A DNA stretch of 64,000 bases from Romanomermis culicivorax. Lineage: Eukaryota; Nematoda; Enoplea; Mermithida; Mermithidae. The first letter of the stretch is position 1, and each line of letters begins with the position of its first letter. The stretch spans positions 558,001 to 622,000 of the forward strand of contig CAWUHX010000023.1 in the NCBI GenBank assembly GCA_963922205.1, given 5' to 3'. A program made the position numbers and the translations under genes. Positions 1 through 11,075 of this stretch are shown here, one piece after another. Below the pieces are notes generated by a model. It was given only the letters and a program-made list of their open reading frames with translations, was not told the origin of the DNA and did no database searches.

Positions 1-860
1 TGTGCTTGATTGGAAAATTTGTTTAATTTCATCAGAAAAATGATTAAAAGCTATTGTCCTTGTATATTTGCTTCAGTTAGCGTCAATTTTAAATATTTAA
101 AACTGTATTTCCTTTAAAGGAAAAATGGAAAGCCCGGCAAAAATATCGGTGCCTAGCACCGAAGAATTTTGATTTCGAGGCTTCTAAAACGTCAGGAAAT
201 TCATTTTTCAGCAAACTTTTCTGTAAATATCAATGATCGATCACGATCTTTTCGCCATTTGGTTGACGAAAGAGATCAAACAGTTTTTCTCCGTTTCCGA
301 TCCAATATGTCTGGAAAAGATTATTGACCAATTAAGATTATCTATCAGCAGAGATGTTTTTTTGAAAAAAGCATTCGAAATTGCGATGAGTATTTTTTGA
401 ATATTGGCAATAAAGTCGGGCGTAGAGCCCCGAAAAAAATTTTCATGTTGATATTCTATAACGTTGGTATCTATTTCCTGGATGGGAGGTTAGTGAATTC
501 ATTGAGTTTTTAGTCGGCGAAACTAAAATTCAGACATTAAGTAAACAGCCAAAAATTGGCATGGATTCTTCGGCCAGCAAGAATTTCTACCATTTGCAAT
601 GCTGTTGATGTTTTAATCATTTTCCAAATGCAAAATTATGTTGACAGAAGCAGAAAATTCTAAACGACCGCAAAACAATTTTGTGGAAATTATCGAAGAA
701 ACCTCGATTTTCGTCAAATACGCCAAAAAGCCATACAGGGTAAAACACTTATCCATAACATGTTGACGTTTAATAGTTATAAGCATAAGCTAGGGCCAAA
801 TTTTCTAACCGCGCACAGGAAATAATAAAGAATTAAAAATGATTTAAAATCCGGCGCGAT
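1..860. repeat. AT-rich intergenic/intronic DNA with a dispersed hairpin-bearing repeat
   Basis: I see no gene here. The part from about 600 to 860 (a stretch on cells ending in a CCGGCGC half-palindrome) is repeated with divergence at about 6600-6850 and 28380-28612. A perfect short hairpin (TCGGTGCCTAGCACCGA) is at 147-163. If the ACTR1 gene at 2750-2924 continues leftwards, this stretch is part of its first intron or lies between its exons; no further ACTR1 exon is recognisable here. Confidence 0.5.
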
Positions 861-1260
861 CATACCTGTAATTGGGGGGGGGATTGGGGACCCCTCCCCC
901 CCCAACTCATACCAGTAAGACCTCCAACCAGTTGGGGAGGGGGGGGGGGGGGTAAATCCGAAATTTGGGGGGGGGGGTAGAAAAAAGTCGAAATTTTTCC
1001 CAAAAAAAGCCAAAAAACATACTTTTTGTAAATTTTTTTAATTTTTTCCAAACTGGGGGGGGTTAAATGATTTTGGGTACAGGGTTGGCCAAGTTCCAAA
1101 TACAGGTATGCCTCAACTTGGCCAATTATATACCCAAGCCCCCCAGTTTGGAAAAAAATAAGAAAAAATTGGCAAAAAAGCGTATGTTTTTGGCCTTTTT
1201 GGAAAAAATTACGACTTTTTTCGACCCCTCCCCCAAGTAGTCGGACCTCTTACAGGTATG
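861..1260. mobile_element. Compound CATACCTGTA inverted-repeat element with 8-bp target duplication
   Basis: The insertion starts with CATACCTGTA and ends with TACAGGTATG. It is flanked on both sides by GGCGCGAT (853-860 and 1261-1268), an exact 8-bp duplication. Internal copies of the terminal repeat are at 908-917 (one mismatch) and 1101-1110, so this is a dimer or trimer of the short element seen alone at 2501-2683 and 10690-10909, with units in opposite orientation. It carries long G or C runs and no coding capacity. It landed inside a GGCGC hairpin of an older repeat. The 8-bp duplication is typical of hAT-type transposition; the mobilising transposase is not in the window. Confidence 0.85.
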
Positions 1261-1438
1261 GGCGCGATGCCCCTAAAAATTTTTGGTATTTTTTACTTTA
1301 AACGCATAAAAATACATCTCTAGACAGAAAATTCTATGACTTATCAAAAGAGTCGTCAGGTTCTCCATTGCACTGCAGAACTTACTTGCTGAAAAAATTT
1401 GGTTGCTGCGCAGCCCGAAATTTGGTTGCTGTCATACC

Positions 1439-2498
1439 CAGGGTTGGCAAAAACCCAGTTTTTGAAATCTTCATTTTTGGGTTTTTGGGTTTTTGGGTGG
1501 GTTTTTCTGGGTTTTTCTGGGTTTTTGGTGGGTTTTTCTGGGTTTTTGGTGGGTTTTTCTAGGGTTTTTGTTCCAGTTTTGTACTAATGAATGATCATTT
1601 TACTTAAAATATATATGAGAATGTTATTTTTAACGTATAAAGTGTATTAAATAGCTGAACAGTGTTCAAGACTGACTATACATTTGGTTGTAACATATTT
1701 ACACGAGTCACGCGACTGCACATTGCACAACGATTTTATCGATTTGGCTCATTAAAACGATTGGCTGTTTATTGAATTTTTTATTGCATGATCTAAACAC
1801 TAAAAATTGAAATGTCATTTTAAAAAATTGAAAATTACGGAAATCAAATTTCACGCTTCGGCTTCGCTCACTCCATCAGATTCACAGTCACGGGAACTTT
1901 CTAGCAGCCCAAAGTTTATCTTAGCGAATACCAGTTTGCGCACTGTTTCCGTCAACATTTGATTTCGCAGCTTGGAATGTATGAAGCCAAAGGTAGAGAA
2001 GTTTCTTTCCGAAGATGTGGTAGAGACAACGAGCGAAAAAACCTCAATTAACTTTTTATACATGTAATACATTGAAACAAATAACATGTTATCTATGTGT
2101 ACCTTCAGAGCGATTCGTTGCACCAGCGGCCAGTCAGCTCCATCTGTGAGCCAGTACTCAAGGACAGACTTTTTCTTTTTGACGAGCATCTGGTCTGGTA
2201 GCGAAATGAGTTATTTTGTTTTTGTAATTTTGCCTCAATCAATCATGTATTGCGTCAATTCTTGATACACAGCATTTTTTTGGTCAGCTAGTTCTGGATT
2301 TGCCACAGGGAAATCAACGATGAAATCCTCAATCTCGTTCTGGATTTGCCACAGGGAAATTAACGATGAAATCCTCAAATTAACGATGAAATCCTCATTC
2401 TAAAAGAATTAAGAAAAACCCAAAAACCCAAATTTTGTCAAAAAAATGCACCCAGAAAAACCCAGAAAAACCCAAAAACCCAGGTCTTGCCAACCCTG
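1439..2498. mobile_element. hAT-type DNA transposon, internally deleted, nested in another element
   Basis: The termini CAGGGTTGGCAA (1439-1450) and TTGCCAACCCTG (2487-2498) are perfect inverted repeats of the kind found in hAT elements. The flanks carry the same 8 bases, GTCATACC, at 1431-1438 and 2499-2506. The subterminal regions hold GGGTTTTTCTGG/GGGTTTTTGG repeats on the left and their complements on the right. The target was the left end of the CATACCTGTA element at 2501-2683. About 1.06 kb long, it keeps only the C-terminal part of a transposase (1851-2189) and is presumably non-autonomous. Confidence 0.88.
1851..2189 (-). pseudogene. hAT transposase C-terminal (dimerisation) remnant
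   Basis: About 112 codons are open on the minus strand. The segment SSERNFSTFGFIHSKLRN, followed by a KLVFAKINF stretch, matches the C-terminal dimerisation region of hAT transposases (the S-x-E-R-x-F-S signature). The RNase H-like catalytic core and the BED zinc finger found in full-length hAT transposases (usually over 500 aa) are missing, so this is a truncated remnant. It lies inside the hAT element at 1439-2498, which fits. Confidence 0.8.
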
Positions 2499-2500
2499 GT

Positions 2501-2683
2501 CATACCTGTACTTGGGGGGGGACCCCCCCCCCCAACTTGGCCAACCCTGTACCCAAAATCATTCCTCCCCCCCCCAGTTTGGAAAAAAAAATTTTCAAAA
2601 AAGTGTATGTTTTTTGGCCTTTTTTGGGAAAAATTTCGATTTCCCCCCCCCCCCCCCAACTGGTCGAAGGTCTTACAGGTATG
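2501..2683. mobile_element. Short CATACCTGTA/TACAGGTATG inverted-repeat element
   Basis: A 183-bp element with perfect 10-bp inverted termini. Its right flank is GTTGCTGT (2684-2691); the matching left copy (1425-1432) now lies on the far side of the hAT element at 1439-2498, which jumped into this element's left end. Removing that insertion restores a normal single insertion with an 8-bp duplication. The interior holds C- and G-rich runs and a GGAAAAAAA...TTTTTTGGCC core shared with the other copies. Confidence 0.85.
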
Positions 2684-2749
2684 GTTGCTGTGTGCAAAAA
2701 ATGACTTGCTTCAATTTTTTCTAGAAAATCCTTCGAAAAAAATTCTCAC

Positions 2750-2924
2750 CCACAAAAATGTCGCCTTCGAGCGCTCCGGCCATAACGCGAACGTGTTTAC
2801 ATCGTCCGACATAATTGGGAAATTCGCATTTCGGAACTTGATCGCCGGCGAATCCAGCTTTGATCATGCCCGAACCGTTGTCGATCACAACGGGTTGATT
2901 AGCGATAACGTCGTAAGATGACAT
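2750..2924 (-). CDS. ACTR1: ARP1/alpha-centractin, first coding exon (gene continues left, off window)
   Basis: The translation begins [20 protein letters not shown] and continues through a KAGFAGD segment and [15 protein letters not shown]. This is the N-terminus of the actin-related protein ARP1 (centractin), which forms the short filament of the dynactin complex that activates cytoplasmic dynein. DNGSG plus the following glycine-rich segment is the phosphate-binding loop of the actin fold. The exon starts at the ATG read from 2924 and ends at a good donor (G|GTGAGA, intron starting at 2749). Only about 58 of roughly 375 residues are here. No later exon is recognised to the left within the window, so intron 1 is at least 2.7 kb and holds the nested transposons at 861-2683. 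The segment usually read as VGRPKH in ARP1 is VGRCKH here, and VPKCEF replaces the usual IPKYCF, so a diverged or decaying copy cannot be excluded. The open, splice-ready exon favours a real gene. Confidence 0.8.
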
Positions 2925-2991
2925 GAATGGTAATACAACAAAATTTTGCGTTTGTCAATGAGGAAAAAAGTCGTGAATAATTAAATTATGA
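2925..2991 (-). promoter_or_regulatory. 5' flank of ACTR1 (short, bounded by an inverted repeat arm)
   Basis: Only about 70 bases separate the ACTR1 start codon from the long inverted repeat arm that starts near 2992. I see no TATA box or clear splice acceptor here. The 5' UTR and promoter must either use this segment or lie within the repeat arm. Confidence 0.25.
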
Positions 2992-3727
2992 ATTACTGCG
3001 TCTGGTTCACACCCACCCTATGGCGTTAGCGGGGCAAAAGGTACCTACAGTAAACGTAGTAACTTGTTGACGTCATACAATAAACGCAAGTACTTGTGCA
3101 TCGTGTTGTTTGCACGCGAAATTCAAAGCAGCTATTTAGTTACGCATCGCAGTTTCGGACGCGATGACCAAAATTTAGTCAACCTTCGACCCGAGTGACC
3201 TGAATGCCAACTTTACGAGTATAATGCTTGTGTTATATTTTGAAGAATAATGAACTAAGTAATTATATGTTGTGCTGTGTTAAATCGAAATTTAGACCAG
3301 TGATCCTCCGAATGACCAGTGGTCATTCATGTCAACGAACATATTTTTTGATGGAGAATTAGACCATTAACTGGCAATTTGAATGTTATCTAATATTCAC
3401 TCAAGATTGATGCCCAGGGGTCATCCGAGTGACCAGCAGTCAATCAACTCGGCAAACCTTTTCTTTGGCGGAGAAATCTTCCATTTTGTGGCTATAGTGA
3501 TCATACAAGTGACCAACCTAATCAAAAGACGCGTTTTCTGATAGATAGTACTAAAAATACACAGCGTAATTTTGAATAAAATTAAAATGTGGGTCATCCG
3601 AGTGACCAGACCACGGCAAACGTTTTTTTGGTGGAGAATTAGCGTATAACTAACCTAATGAATGTTATCTAATGTTCACTCAAGATTGGTAACCAGGGTC
3701 ATCCGAGTGACCACTCCCTCAGGTCAT
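2992..3727. repeat. Left arm of a long inverted repeat, with GGTCATCCGAGTGACC subrepeats
   Basis: The sequence from ATTACTG at 2992 to about 3727 recurs inverted at 9893-10641, with matching order and clear overall similarity. Both arms begin with a segment reading CTGGTTCACAC and a CCCACCCTAT motif. Both carry several copies of a near-palindromic motif, GGTCATCCGAGTGACCA, separated by AT-rich spacers. No flanking target duplication is convincing. The pair could be the ends of one 7.6-kb element or two independent insertions. Confidence 0.75.
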
Positions 3728-6394
3728 CCGATTACTCCGCCTTATTTTGAAGTTTATGGGTTTAAAATCGGTTAGTGTATATATGAAAGATCTTTTGAGT
3801 TATTGATGGTGTTCAAACGAATAAGTAAGTAAACCTGAAAATTAAACTATTGTAGCTCATTTACTATAGAAACTTCAGAGTTCTAGGTTATTGTTGTCTT
3901 TTTCTGCTGTTTTTGCTTTTGTTTGCTGTCTGTATTGTCAAAATGGCTCTGTAGGGCACATTCACTAATATTATCGGAATTGCCACCATTTGCATCTCAG
4001 AAGAATCTGCCAACAATTTTGCGATAGCTAATGGTCTTCTACCGAATTTACCTGCGGTCCCAGGGTAAAGGGTACTGATAAGAATAGGTAAGATACCTGT
4101 CACATACTAGATAAGGTACAGATAATGGTAATCACAAACCTTATCTATTATTTTATCAATGCTTATCTTTTACTTTACCAGTTCTTACGAATGCTTACAA
4201 GTAACCTTACTTGTTTCAACGATGACCATATGCATTACCTTACTTGTACGGGTGAGTACAGAAAGGGAATCTGGGTACCTTTACATATTACCTTATGCAT
4301 GCCTTGTCAGTACTGAATGACTTATGTGGTACGTTACCCATGCTTACCTCAACCTCATGTTGTACCTTACTAATATCTTCTTATACCATGTGTGTTACTA
4401 TACAAAGACAATGTGATGGCCAAATTTATTCTTAATAAAAAATACCATTATTTGCCATAATAAAAAGCAAGTATTATAAAGAACATGAATATGTAAATGG
4501 CTAAAAAGTTATCATCTGTGTTTTACATTTCGGAACTTCCACAATTTCATACGGAGCCTTGGATTCTTCATACAATTATGGGTCAACTGAAATATAAAAT
4601 CAATCAATTAGTCACAAAAATACAGACACGAACACATCACAGAATATGTAATCTCATCACAGAATATGTAATTGTCTTCTATGATTTTGGATTATATTCT
4701 GTTTAACATGGCTGCCTGAAAAAAATTTTACATTCAATCAACACTTATATATTCATTAACTTGATCATCACAATTTTGTCAGTTCCAAGCATCAGAAGCC
4801 TATCTGTAGACAAAAAAAAACTGATCTGATTAAGAATGCACTCATCTAATAACAGTATACTAAAGGAGCAATATGATTTTCTTTTTCTTCACAAACTTAT
4901 TACCAGGCTGGGGAAATGTGATGATGTTTGAGTCTGCTAACAATAAAAAATAAGTAAAACGTCAGATAGAAAAATTCGATTTTAATAAATTTGATCCAAG
5001 CAACTGAATTGAACTTGAACTGAAAACAGGCAATTAATAACATAACTGGACTGATCAATGTCCACTAGCAAGCAAGAACTTTTGCAGTTCACAGCCTTCC
5101 CCGCTTTCTTTTTTCCTGTCTTCTTGGCAGTTTTTGGGGTGGATTCAAGTACTTAATGACCATACCTATGTACTAAAAACGATACTCTATTTATTTTCGA
5201 GAATTATTACCTATTTAATTACAACTTTCTATCGGAAATGATGCCGACTTTGCTCTGTATTTAACACGATATCCAATTTGTTATGAACTCACGATAAAAT
5301 TTGAAATACAAACATAATGTGAATATGAGAAACCTGAAAAACAAGAATCTGGAATTAATTTTTATCACAAAGACCTTCTGCACAAGTAATCCTGCTACTT
5401 CAAAAGTTCAAAAAATGCATTAACCAGAAAAATTCTGTAACAGCAAGGCATGTCATACAGCAACTCAGCATTTCAGAATGTGTCTGGATCACAGAAAACC
5501 GAGCATTACGTGTATGCGGAAATTGTCAAATTGATGCCCGCCCGGCCAAATTGTTTTTGTTTTTTTGATCAAAAATACCACATAATGCTTTATTATGTTT
5601 TTTCAAGTTTGTTTAAACATTCTGATGCTTCTGCAGTCAGTAAATAATTCACGAGAAAGTGAAGAAAAACCAACCATGTTAGTTTTAGGCCAGATTATAC
5701 AAGAATATATGGATCAAACAAAATTAGCATTAATAAAAAGCAGCAAAAAAACGATCAAAAATACCTAAATTGCCTAGGAATTCGACTAAAGGATGACACG
5801 CGGAAAATTTTCAGGTCTTGCCCAGGGCTTTTAGTGCCAAAATATGGCTTTTGAACAAAATTTAGAATAGCACAATTTTTTTAGCATTTTTACCAATTGG
5901 CACAAGTTTTTGGGATTGTCAAAAGCTAAATTACATTGATTTTTACAAATTTTAGGGGCTGAAAATGCGAAACTTTCTCAGCAGTACGTGCTGAGTCAAT
6001 GAGCATAATATTAACTGCTCTTATTCAGGCTGAACACGAGCAAAGTTTCATCAAATAATATACTAATAAAATTGTAGCAAACTTATCTTCAATGATTGAT
6101 GAATGAATAGAAATTCTAAACTTTGTCTGTTCATTCAGTGGGATTGGGCACTGAAATTGCTACTTTGGATGTTTGATTGAAATTGAAAGTTCACATTGTT
6201 AGCATAATTTTTCAACTGACAATTTATGCAACTTTGGAATTCATATTTTCCAGAAGCACTCTTTTTTCCACTTGTTCAGAAGCACTCTTTTTCCACTCGT
6301 TTTCTTGTAATTTTATTCGAATCGCGTCAGTTAGGCTTTTAAAAGTCAATTTTCTGAGATTTAAAGGGAAAATAAAAACCTTGGTATGAGTAAC
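3728..6394. other. Non-coding AT-rich interior of the inverted repeat pair
   Basis: I recognise no gene. A stretch at about 4040-4390 is rich in short TTACC/GGTAA words and may be a decayed inverted-repeat element. The remainder (4400-6394) is AT-rich unique-looking DNA with short open frames that show no domain, no codon bias and no plausible splice context. Confidence 0.4.
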
Positions 6395-6906
6395 TTGTTC
6401 GGCGCCTAGCGCCAAAAATTTTTCTAGAATTTTGATATTCTAGATTGCTGGAAAATGAATCTTTTCAACTTTTATTTCCAAGACAGAAGGTTTAATTTTT
6501 CAGCGAATTCGATGAATTTTCAGTCGGACAGACAACAATTCAAAAATTACTTAGAGGAAAGCAACTGCGAATTTCGGTTCTTCAATCAGCAAGAATTTCT
6601 ACTCGGACTCAAAATTTTCTAATCACACAAATGTCAAAATGTTTTAACGATCGCAAAAAATTTTCGAGGAAATTAACCGAGAAAAATCTTGCTTTTCGTT
6701 AAATTCGCCAAAAAACAACACGGGATTAAACATTTATCCATAATATGTTGATTATTAAGAGCTAAGCATTAGCTAGAACGACATATTGTAACCGCGCACT
6801 GGAATAATATAGAAAATTTATTAAATAATTGAAACCGGCGCCAAGCGCCAGAAACCCTATAACCTAATCAAAAGGGCAGTCAGGCTTCAAGTTGCACTGT
6901 GCAACC
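6395..6906. repeat. Dispersed repeat with GGCGC hairpins
   Basis: This segment begins with a GGCGCCTAGCGCC hairpin (6401-6413) and ends near a GGCGCCAAGCGCC hairpin (6837-6849). The part between resembles 180-860 and 28370-28612. No coding capacity is seen. Confidence 0.6.
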
Positions 6907-7870
6907 AACTGTTTTTTCCACATTTGCACTATAATGTGGAAAAAAACTGGGATGTGAAAAAAATTTTTGAGGTCTTTCCACAAATGTGGAAGAAAAATTT
7001 GGGTTTTCATATTGAAAAGATGCATTTGGTGCATTTTAGGAGGTCCAAATCTCAAAATTTTCCGGCGCTTCGCGCCGGTTATAACTTTAATAATCATCAT
7101 TATTCATTAAGTAGCTGAGGCGCGGCTTTTATCATGTCTACCTTTAATTATCACTTGATCTATAATAGTTTTCATCATCTTAAACGTAGTATCTCATGTT
7201 TTAATTGGTAATCTTCAATATTTTATCATAATATTTAATGAAGATTCACATTTTTTCCTTTTGTGGAAGATCAATACGTCAAGTCTCTATGCTTTTTGAT
7301 GCGATTATTTCTTTGCTAACATAAAATCAATTCAAAAGCTTCATGGAAATATCTTTCGGAAATTTCTACTCTTCTTACTCATATATTTTCGACCAAGTTC
7401 ATGAGAATTTACAAATAAATTACAGATTTTAAAATTTTTCAAGTAAAATTCTAGAATTTACGACTTTTGAACACAAAATTGGAATCTAATTCTTGAAATA
7501 AATGTTGGGAAAATTGATTTTCCAGCGTCCCAGAATGTCACGTTTTGCGCCGCAAAGATTACCATCTTTTTTGGGCTTTCACTTGTCATACTTGACCATC
7601 GATTTCTCATGTGAGTCAAAGTCAATTATGCTCTTGGATAATTTGCTAGAAAATTTGTTCCACAATGCTTGTTCTTCAATTTTAATGACTTAACTTCTCT
7701 AAAAACACCGGAAGGCTTGAAAAAGCTAAAAAACAGTGCGATAAAGCGTCTGTGAGCATTTTTAAGCGAAAAAGCAAGGATTTTAAGACGAAAAAAAATT
7801 TTTCCACATGTGAAAAAAAAATTTGAAATCTTTCCACATTTTTGGAAAGAAGTTCGTGGAAAAAACAGTG
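6907..7870. mobile_element. Non-autonomous hAT-like element, CACTGTTTTTTCCAC family
   Basis: The ends, (A)ACTGTTTTTTCCACA and TGTGGAAAAAACAGTG-like, are inverted. The flanks GTGCAACC (6899-6906) and GTGCAACT (7871-7878) match at 7 of 8 bases, consistent with a hAT duplication. The interior is collinear with the better preserved copy at 25644-26676: the same GGCGCTTCGCGCC hairpin (7062-7078) and the same AT-rich body. Subterminal TTTCCACA/TGTGGAAA motifs are repeated at both ends, as expected for transposase binding sites. No transposase is encoded. Confidence 0.7.
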
Positions 7871-9348
7871 TGTGCAACTTGACAGAAAAAATCTGGTTGC
7901 ACAGCCCGAAAATTTGGCTGCTGTGTGCATAAAACCCTGCTCCCCCGATTTTTCTGTCAATTTAAAAATCTTTTATGTCCGAAACAGAATTGTGCTGGAG
8001 AATGATATCGTACTGTCGTTAAAGGTACAGTAATAATTATCTTACAGTATCAAACAAAACCATTTTGATTTTATGGTCCGCCTCCATTTTTTCAACGGCA
8101 AAAATGTTCCATGTGCAACGTCAAATTTTTTGAGATTATAAGGTGGTGTGACCACGACACAATACATAGGTAAAAGAGGATCCATTTTCTAGTCTTACTT
8201 ATCCAAAATTACAAATTTTAATCTCCATGAGTCTGAAAAGCATTGCTTAATGGGTTGGACCCATCTAGTTCCACATTTAAAGATGTTCAAATGGTCAAAG
8301 AGATCGATCCTCTAGATGTTTCCAAAAGGTCAATCATATGCAGATGATTTCCAGGATGCAAACCAAAAATACGATTTGCTGAACTTTGAAGGCTTTTGAC
8401 TATAGAGAGGATATTCATGGGAGAAATGGTTGCATTGTGAACTATTTTTTCCCGTTCTTTTTCCACGTGTTATCCCACGTTCTTTGTCTTAGTACATCTT
8501 GCAAAAAAATCTTGGGAAAATGCAAATAATAACCTGCACAGCATGCAGTATGAAACTTTGAACTTGAGAGATTTTCCTTGAGAAAGAAACATAAAAACCT
8601 GTTAAATTTTAGGGAAATGGAAAGCTTCGAGAAAGACTTTCTTCTTGCTAGTGGAATCCCCTGCCCTATGATGCACCATGATGAAGATAGAATAAGTTCA
8701 GGAGAAGTTGCGAACTGCTTACCTTTTTCTTCACAAAAAATTCAAGCTTCACTGAAAAATGACAGAGAATAAAATTTTAGCAAAAGCTGATTATTCCAGA
8801 AATTTGAAACAATTTTGTGAATATTTAAACTAACTACAATTCAACAGTAAAATTTTTCTTAACCAAAATAATAATCAGTAATTTTTACTGAAGATATATT
8901 ATTCATTAGGTATAGAATCATATATTCCTTTAGCAGATACATACTGTTATCAAAATGACCTTCACTAGGCTTTAAAACAGATGTTTTGATCTAAAATTTT
9001 CAAAAAACTGATCAAATATGCTAAAATATTCTTCAAAAATAAAACATGTAAAATAAAATATCCACAAAAATTTGAAACTAGCTCAAGCTTTCCAGGTTTA
9101 TTACTCAGCAGCAACAAAAAAAAATCGACTATAATTGATCATGAATATGATTTTTTGCTACAAATAAATCAATTTTTTTCAATATTTGTTTTTTCATATA
9201 GATTTTCCAAGACATTGGGAAAAAGGGTTTCAGAACCAGGCAGAGCTGTATCTGTAATTTCTTGAGGGACAGATCACAAACAACTGACACGTAAATGGGT
9301 AAACGTGTTGCCATCGTAACCATCACCAAACACTGTTCGAAAAATAAT
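7871..9348. other. Non-coding AT-rich DNA
   Basis: I recognise no gene or element. The segment just right of 7871 (a GGTTGCACAGCCCGAAAATT motif) resembles the host sequence around 1400-1425, so it is part of an older dispersed repeat. Short open frames, for example at 8578-8772, show no domain and no splice signals and are most likely chance. Confidence 0.35.
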
Positions 9349-9421
9349 GCACGTCCGGGATTCGAAACCCGGGTCTCTGTGACTATAGTGCAGCGTTCTT
9401 CCGATTGAACTACCGAGCCAG
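9349..9421 (-). other. tRNA-like sequence (degenerate tRNA or SINE head)
   Basis: Read on the minus strand, this has an A-box-like start (TGGCTCGGTAGTTCAA), a 4-bp D stem (GTTC/GAAC) and an obvious B box inside CCCGGGTTTCGAATCCCGG. The T loop has one base too many, only about three of five anticodon-stem pairs form, and the two acceptor strands do not pair. I therefore do not call a functional tRNA. A tRNA-derived SINE head or a decayed tRNA fits best. The internal pol III promoter boxes are the preserved part. Confidence 0.55.
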
Positions 9422-9892
9422 TGTTGCGATAGTTACGAAGGGGTGATGTACAGCCGTGCAACACGTGACACAACCTGCAAAAATGCAATTTTGAAACCAA
9501 AAGCTCCAATAATACTACTACTGTAATGCAGATTCACATATTTCATTAACAAGGCTAACATGTTTGAAAAAGTATATCTTATAAGATATCTTTCAAAACC
9601 AGTTTTGCAATTTGGCATGTTTATTTGAATGAAAGTTGAATTTATGAGCCGTGAAAAATGTGTTTGAAATTTGAGAAATAAGCTATCAGGCAAATTAACA
9701 TTTCAAGAAAAAATAAGCAGGCATAAATAAAATAGAGACAAACAAATTGGACAAGGAAAACATAAAAAACACGATAGATGATGAGCAAAAATGCAAATAC
9801 ACATCAGTCGAGTCACGAAAATAATTAGAAGTAAATCATAGTCTGCTTTTTTTTCAAAATTACTCTGTGTGTTTGTAGTACTCCATCAGAAA
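9422..9892. other. Non-coding spacer before the right inverted repeat arm
   Basis: AT-rich sequence between the tRNA-like segment and the right arm of the long inverted repeat. If the tRNA-like segment heads a SINE, its body on the minus strand would lie at coordinates below 9349, not here. I see no gene. Confidence 0.3.
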
Positions 9893-10641
9893 AAAACGTC
9901 TTTTGATTTGAGTTACCACTGGCCACTCATCAGGAGTGGTCACTCGGATGATCACTAGCCACAAAATGGAAGTTATAGGCTAATTCTCCGCCAAAGAAAA
10001 GGTCTGGTCACTCGGATGACCCACATTTCAATTTTATTCAAAATTACGCTATGTATTTTTAGTACTATCCATCAGAAAACGCGTCTTTTGATTAGGTTGG
10101 TCACTTGGATGATCACTAGCCACAAAATGGAAGATTTCTCCGCCAAAGAAAAGGTTTGCCGAGTTGATTGACCGCTGGTCACTCGGATGACCCCTGGGCA
10201 CCAATCTTGAGTGAAATATAGATAACATTCAAATTGCCAGTTAAATGACCAATTCTCCATCAAAAAATATGTTCGTTGACTTGAGTCACCACTGGTCACT
10301 CGGTTGACCACTGGTCATTCGGAGGATCACTGGTCTAAATTTCGATTTAACACAGCACAACATATAATTACTTTGTTCATTATTCTTCAAAATATAACAC
10401 AAGCATTATACTCGTAAAGTTAGGATTTAGGTCTCTCGGGTCAAAGGTTGACTAAATTTTGGTCATCGCGTCCGAAACCGGGATGCGTAACCAAATAGCT
10501 GCTTTGAGTTTTGCGCGCAAACAACGCGATGCACAAGTACTTGCGTTTATTGTGAGACGTCAACATGCTATCACATTTACTGTAGGTACCTTTTGCGTTG
10601 CTAACGCTATAGGGTGGGTGGTGTGAACCAGACTCAGTAAT
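9893..10641. repeat. Right arm of the long inverted repeat
   Basis: This is the reverse complement of 2992-3727 with scattered differences and one or two extra GGTCACTCGGATGA units. It ends with the GTGTGAACCAGACTCAGTAAT complement of the left arm's start. The two arms bracket 6.2 kb that contains other insertions but no recognisable transposase. Confidence 0.75.
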
Positions 10642-10689
10642 ACCACCTTGCAAAAGCAATAACTCAGTTTGGAGTGATCATCATGTCTT

Positions 10690-10909
10690 CATACCTGTAC
10701 TTGGGGTGGGGGTTGGGGGGGGACCCCCCCCCAACTTGGCCAACCCTGTACCCAAATGCATTCCCCCCCCCCAGTTTGGAAAAAAAAAATTTTCAAAAAA
10801 GTGTATGTTTTTTGGCCTTTTTTGGGAAAAATTTCGACTTTTTCCTACCCCCCCAAAATTTCGGATTTTCTCCCCCCCCCCCCAACTGGTCGGAGGTCTT
10901 ACAGGTATG
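10690..10909. mobile_element. Short CATACCTGTA/TACAGGTATG inverted-repeat element
   Basis: Perfect 10-bp inverted ends are flanked by an exact 8-bp duplication, CATGTCTT (10682-10689 and 10910-10917). The body is collinear with 2501-2683, with long C runs. It has no coding capacity. Confidence 0.9.
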
Positions 10910-11075
10910 CATGTCTTAACTATCATCTGATCGAGCTCAATCATCTAGAGCTGACAGGCCGATAATTCGATCGACAAACTGTTGCGCATAAAACTCAGGT
11001 TGGAAATGGAATGGTTTATAAATTTGACGGATTCTGTCCTCAGATTCCGTATTGCGGGTTTTACAAATTCAAGTG

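Noticed and set aside
777..1100. Pro/Gly/Phe-rich open frames across the C and G runs (also at 2435-2921, 10674-10965, 25029-25297)
   Set aside because: They are translations of homopolymer runs inside the CATACCTGTA elements, occur on both strands, and vary with run length.
3888..4103. 71-codon minus-strand frame with a plausible-looking sequence
   Set aside because: No domain recognised, no splice or start context, and no conserved neighbour; most likely chance.
9349..9421. Functional tRNA gene
   Set aside because: T loop is one base too long, the anticodon stem is mismatched and the acceptor stem does not pair; kept only as a tRNA-like sequence.
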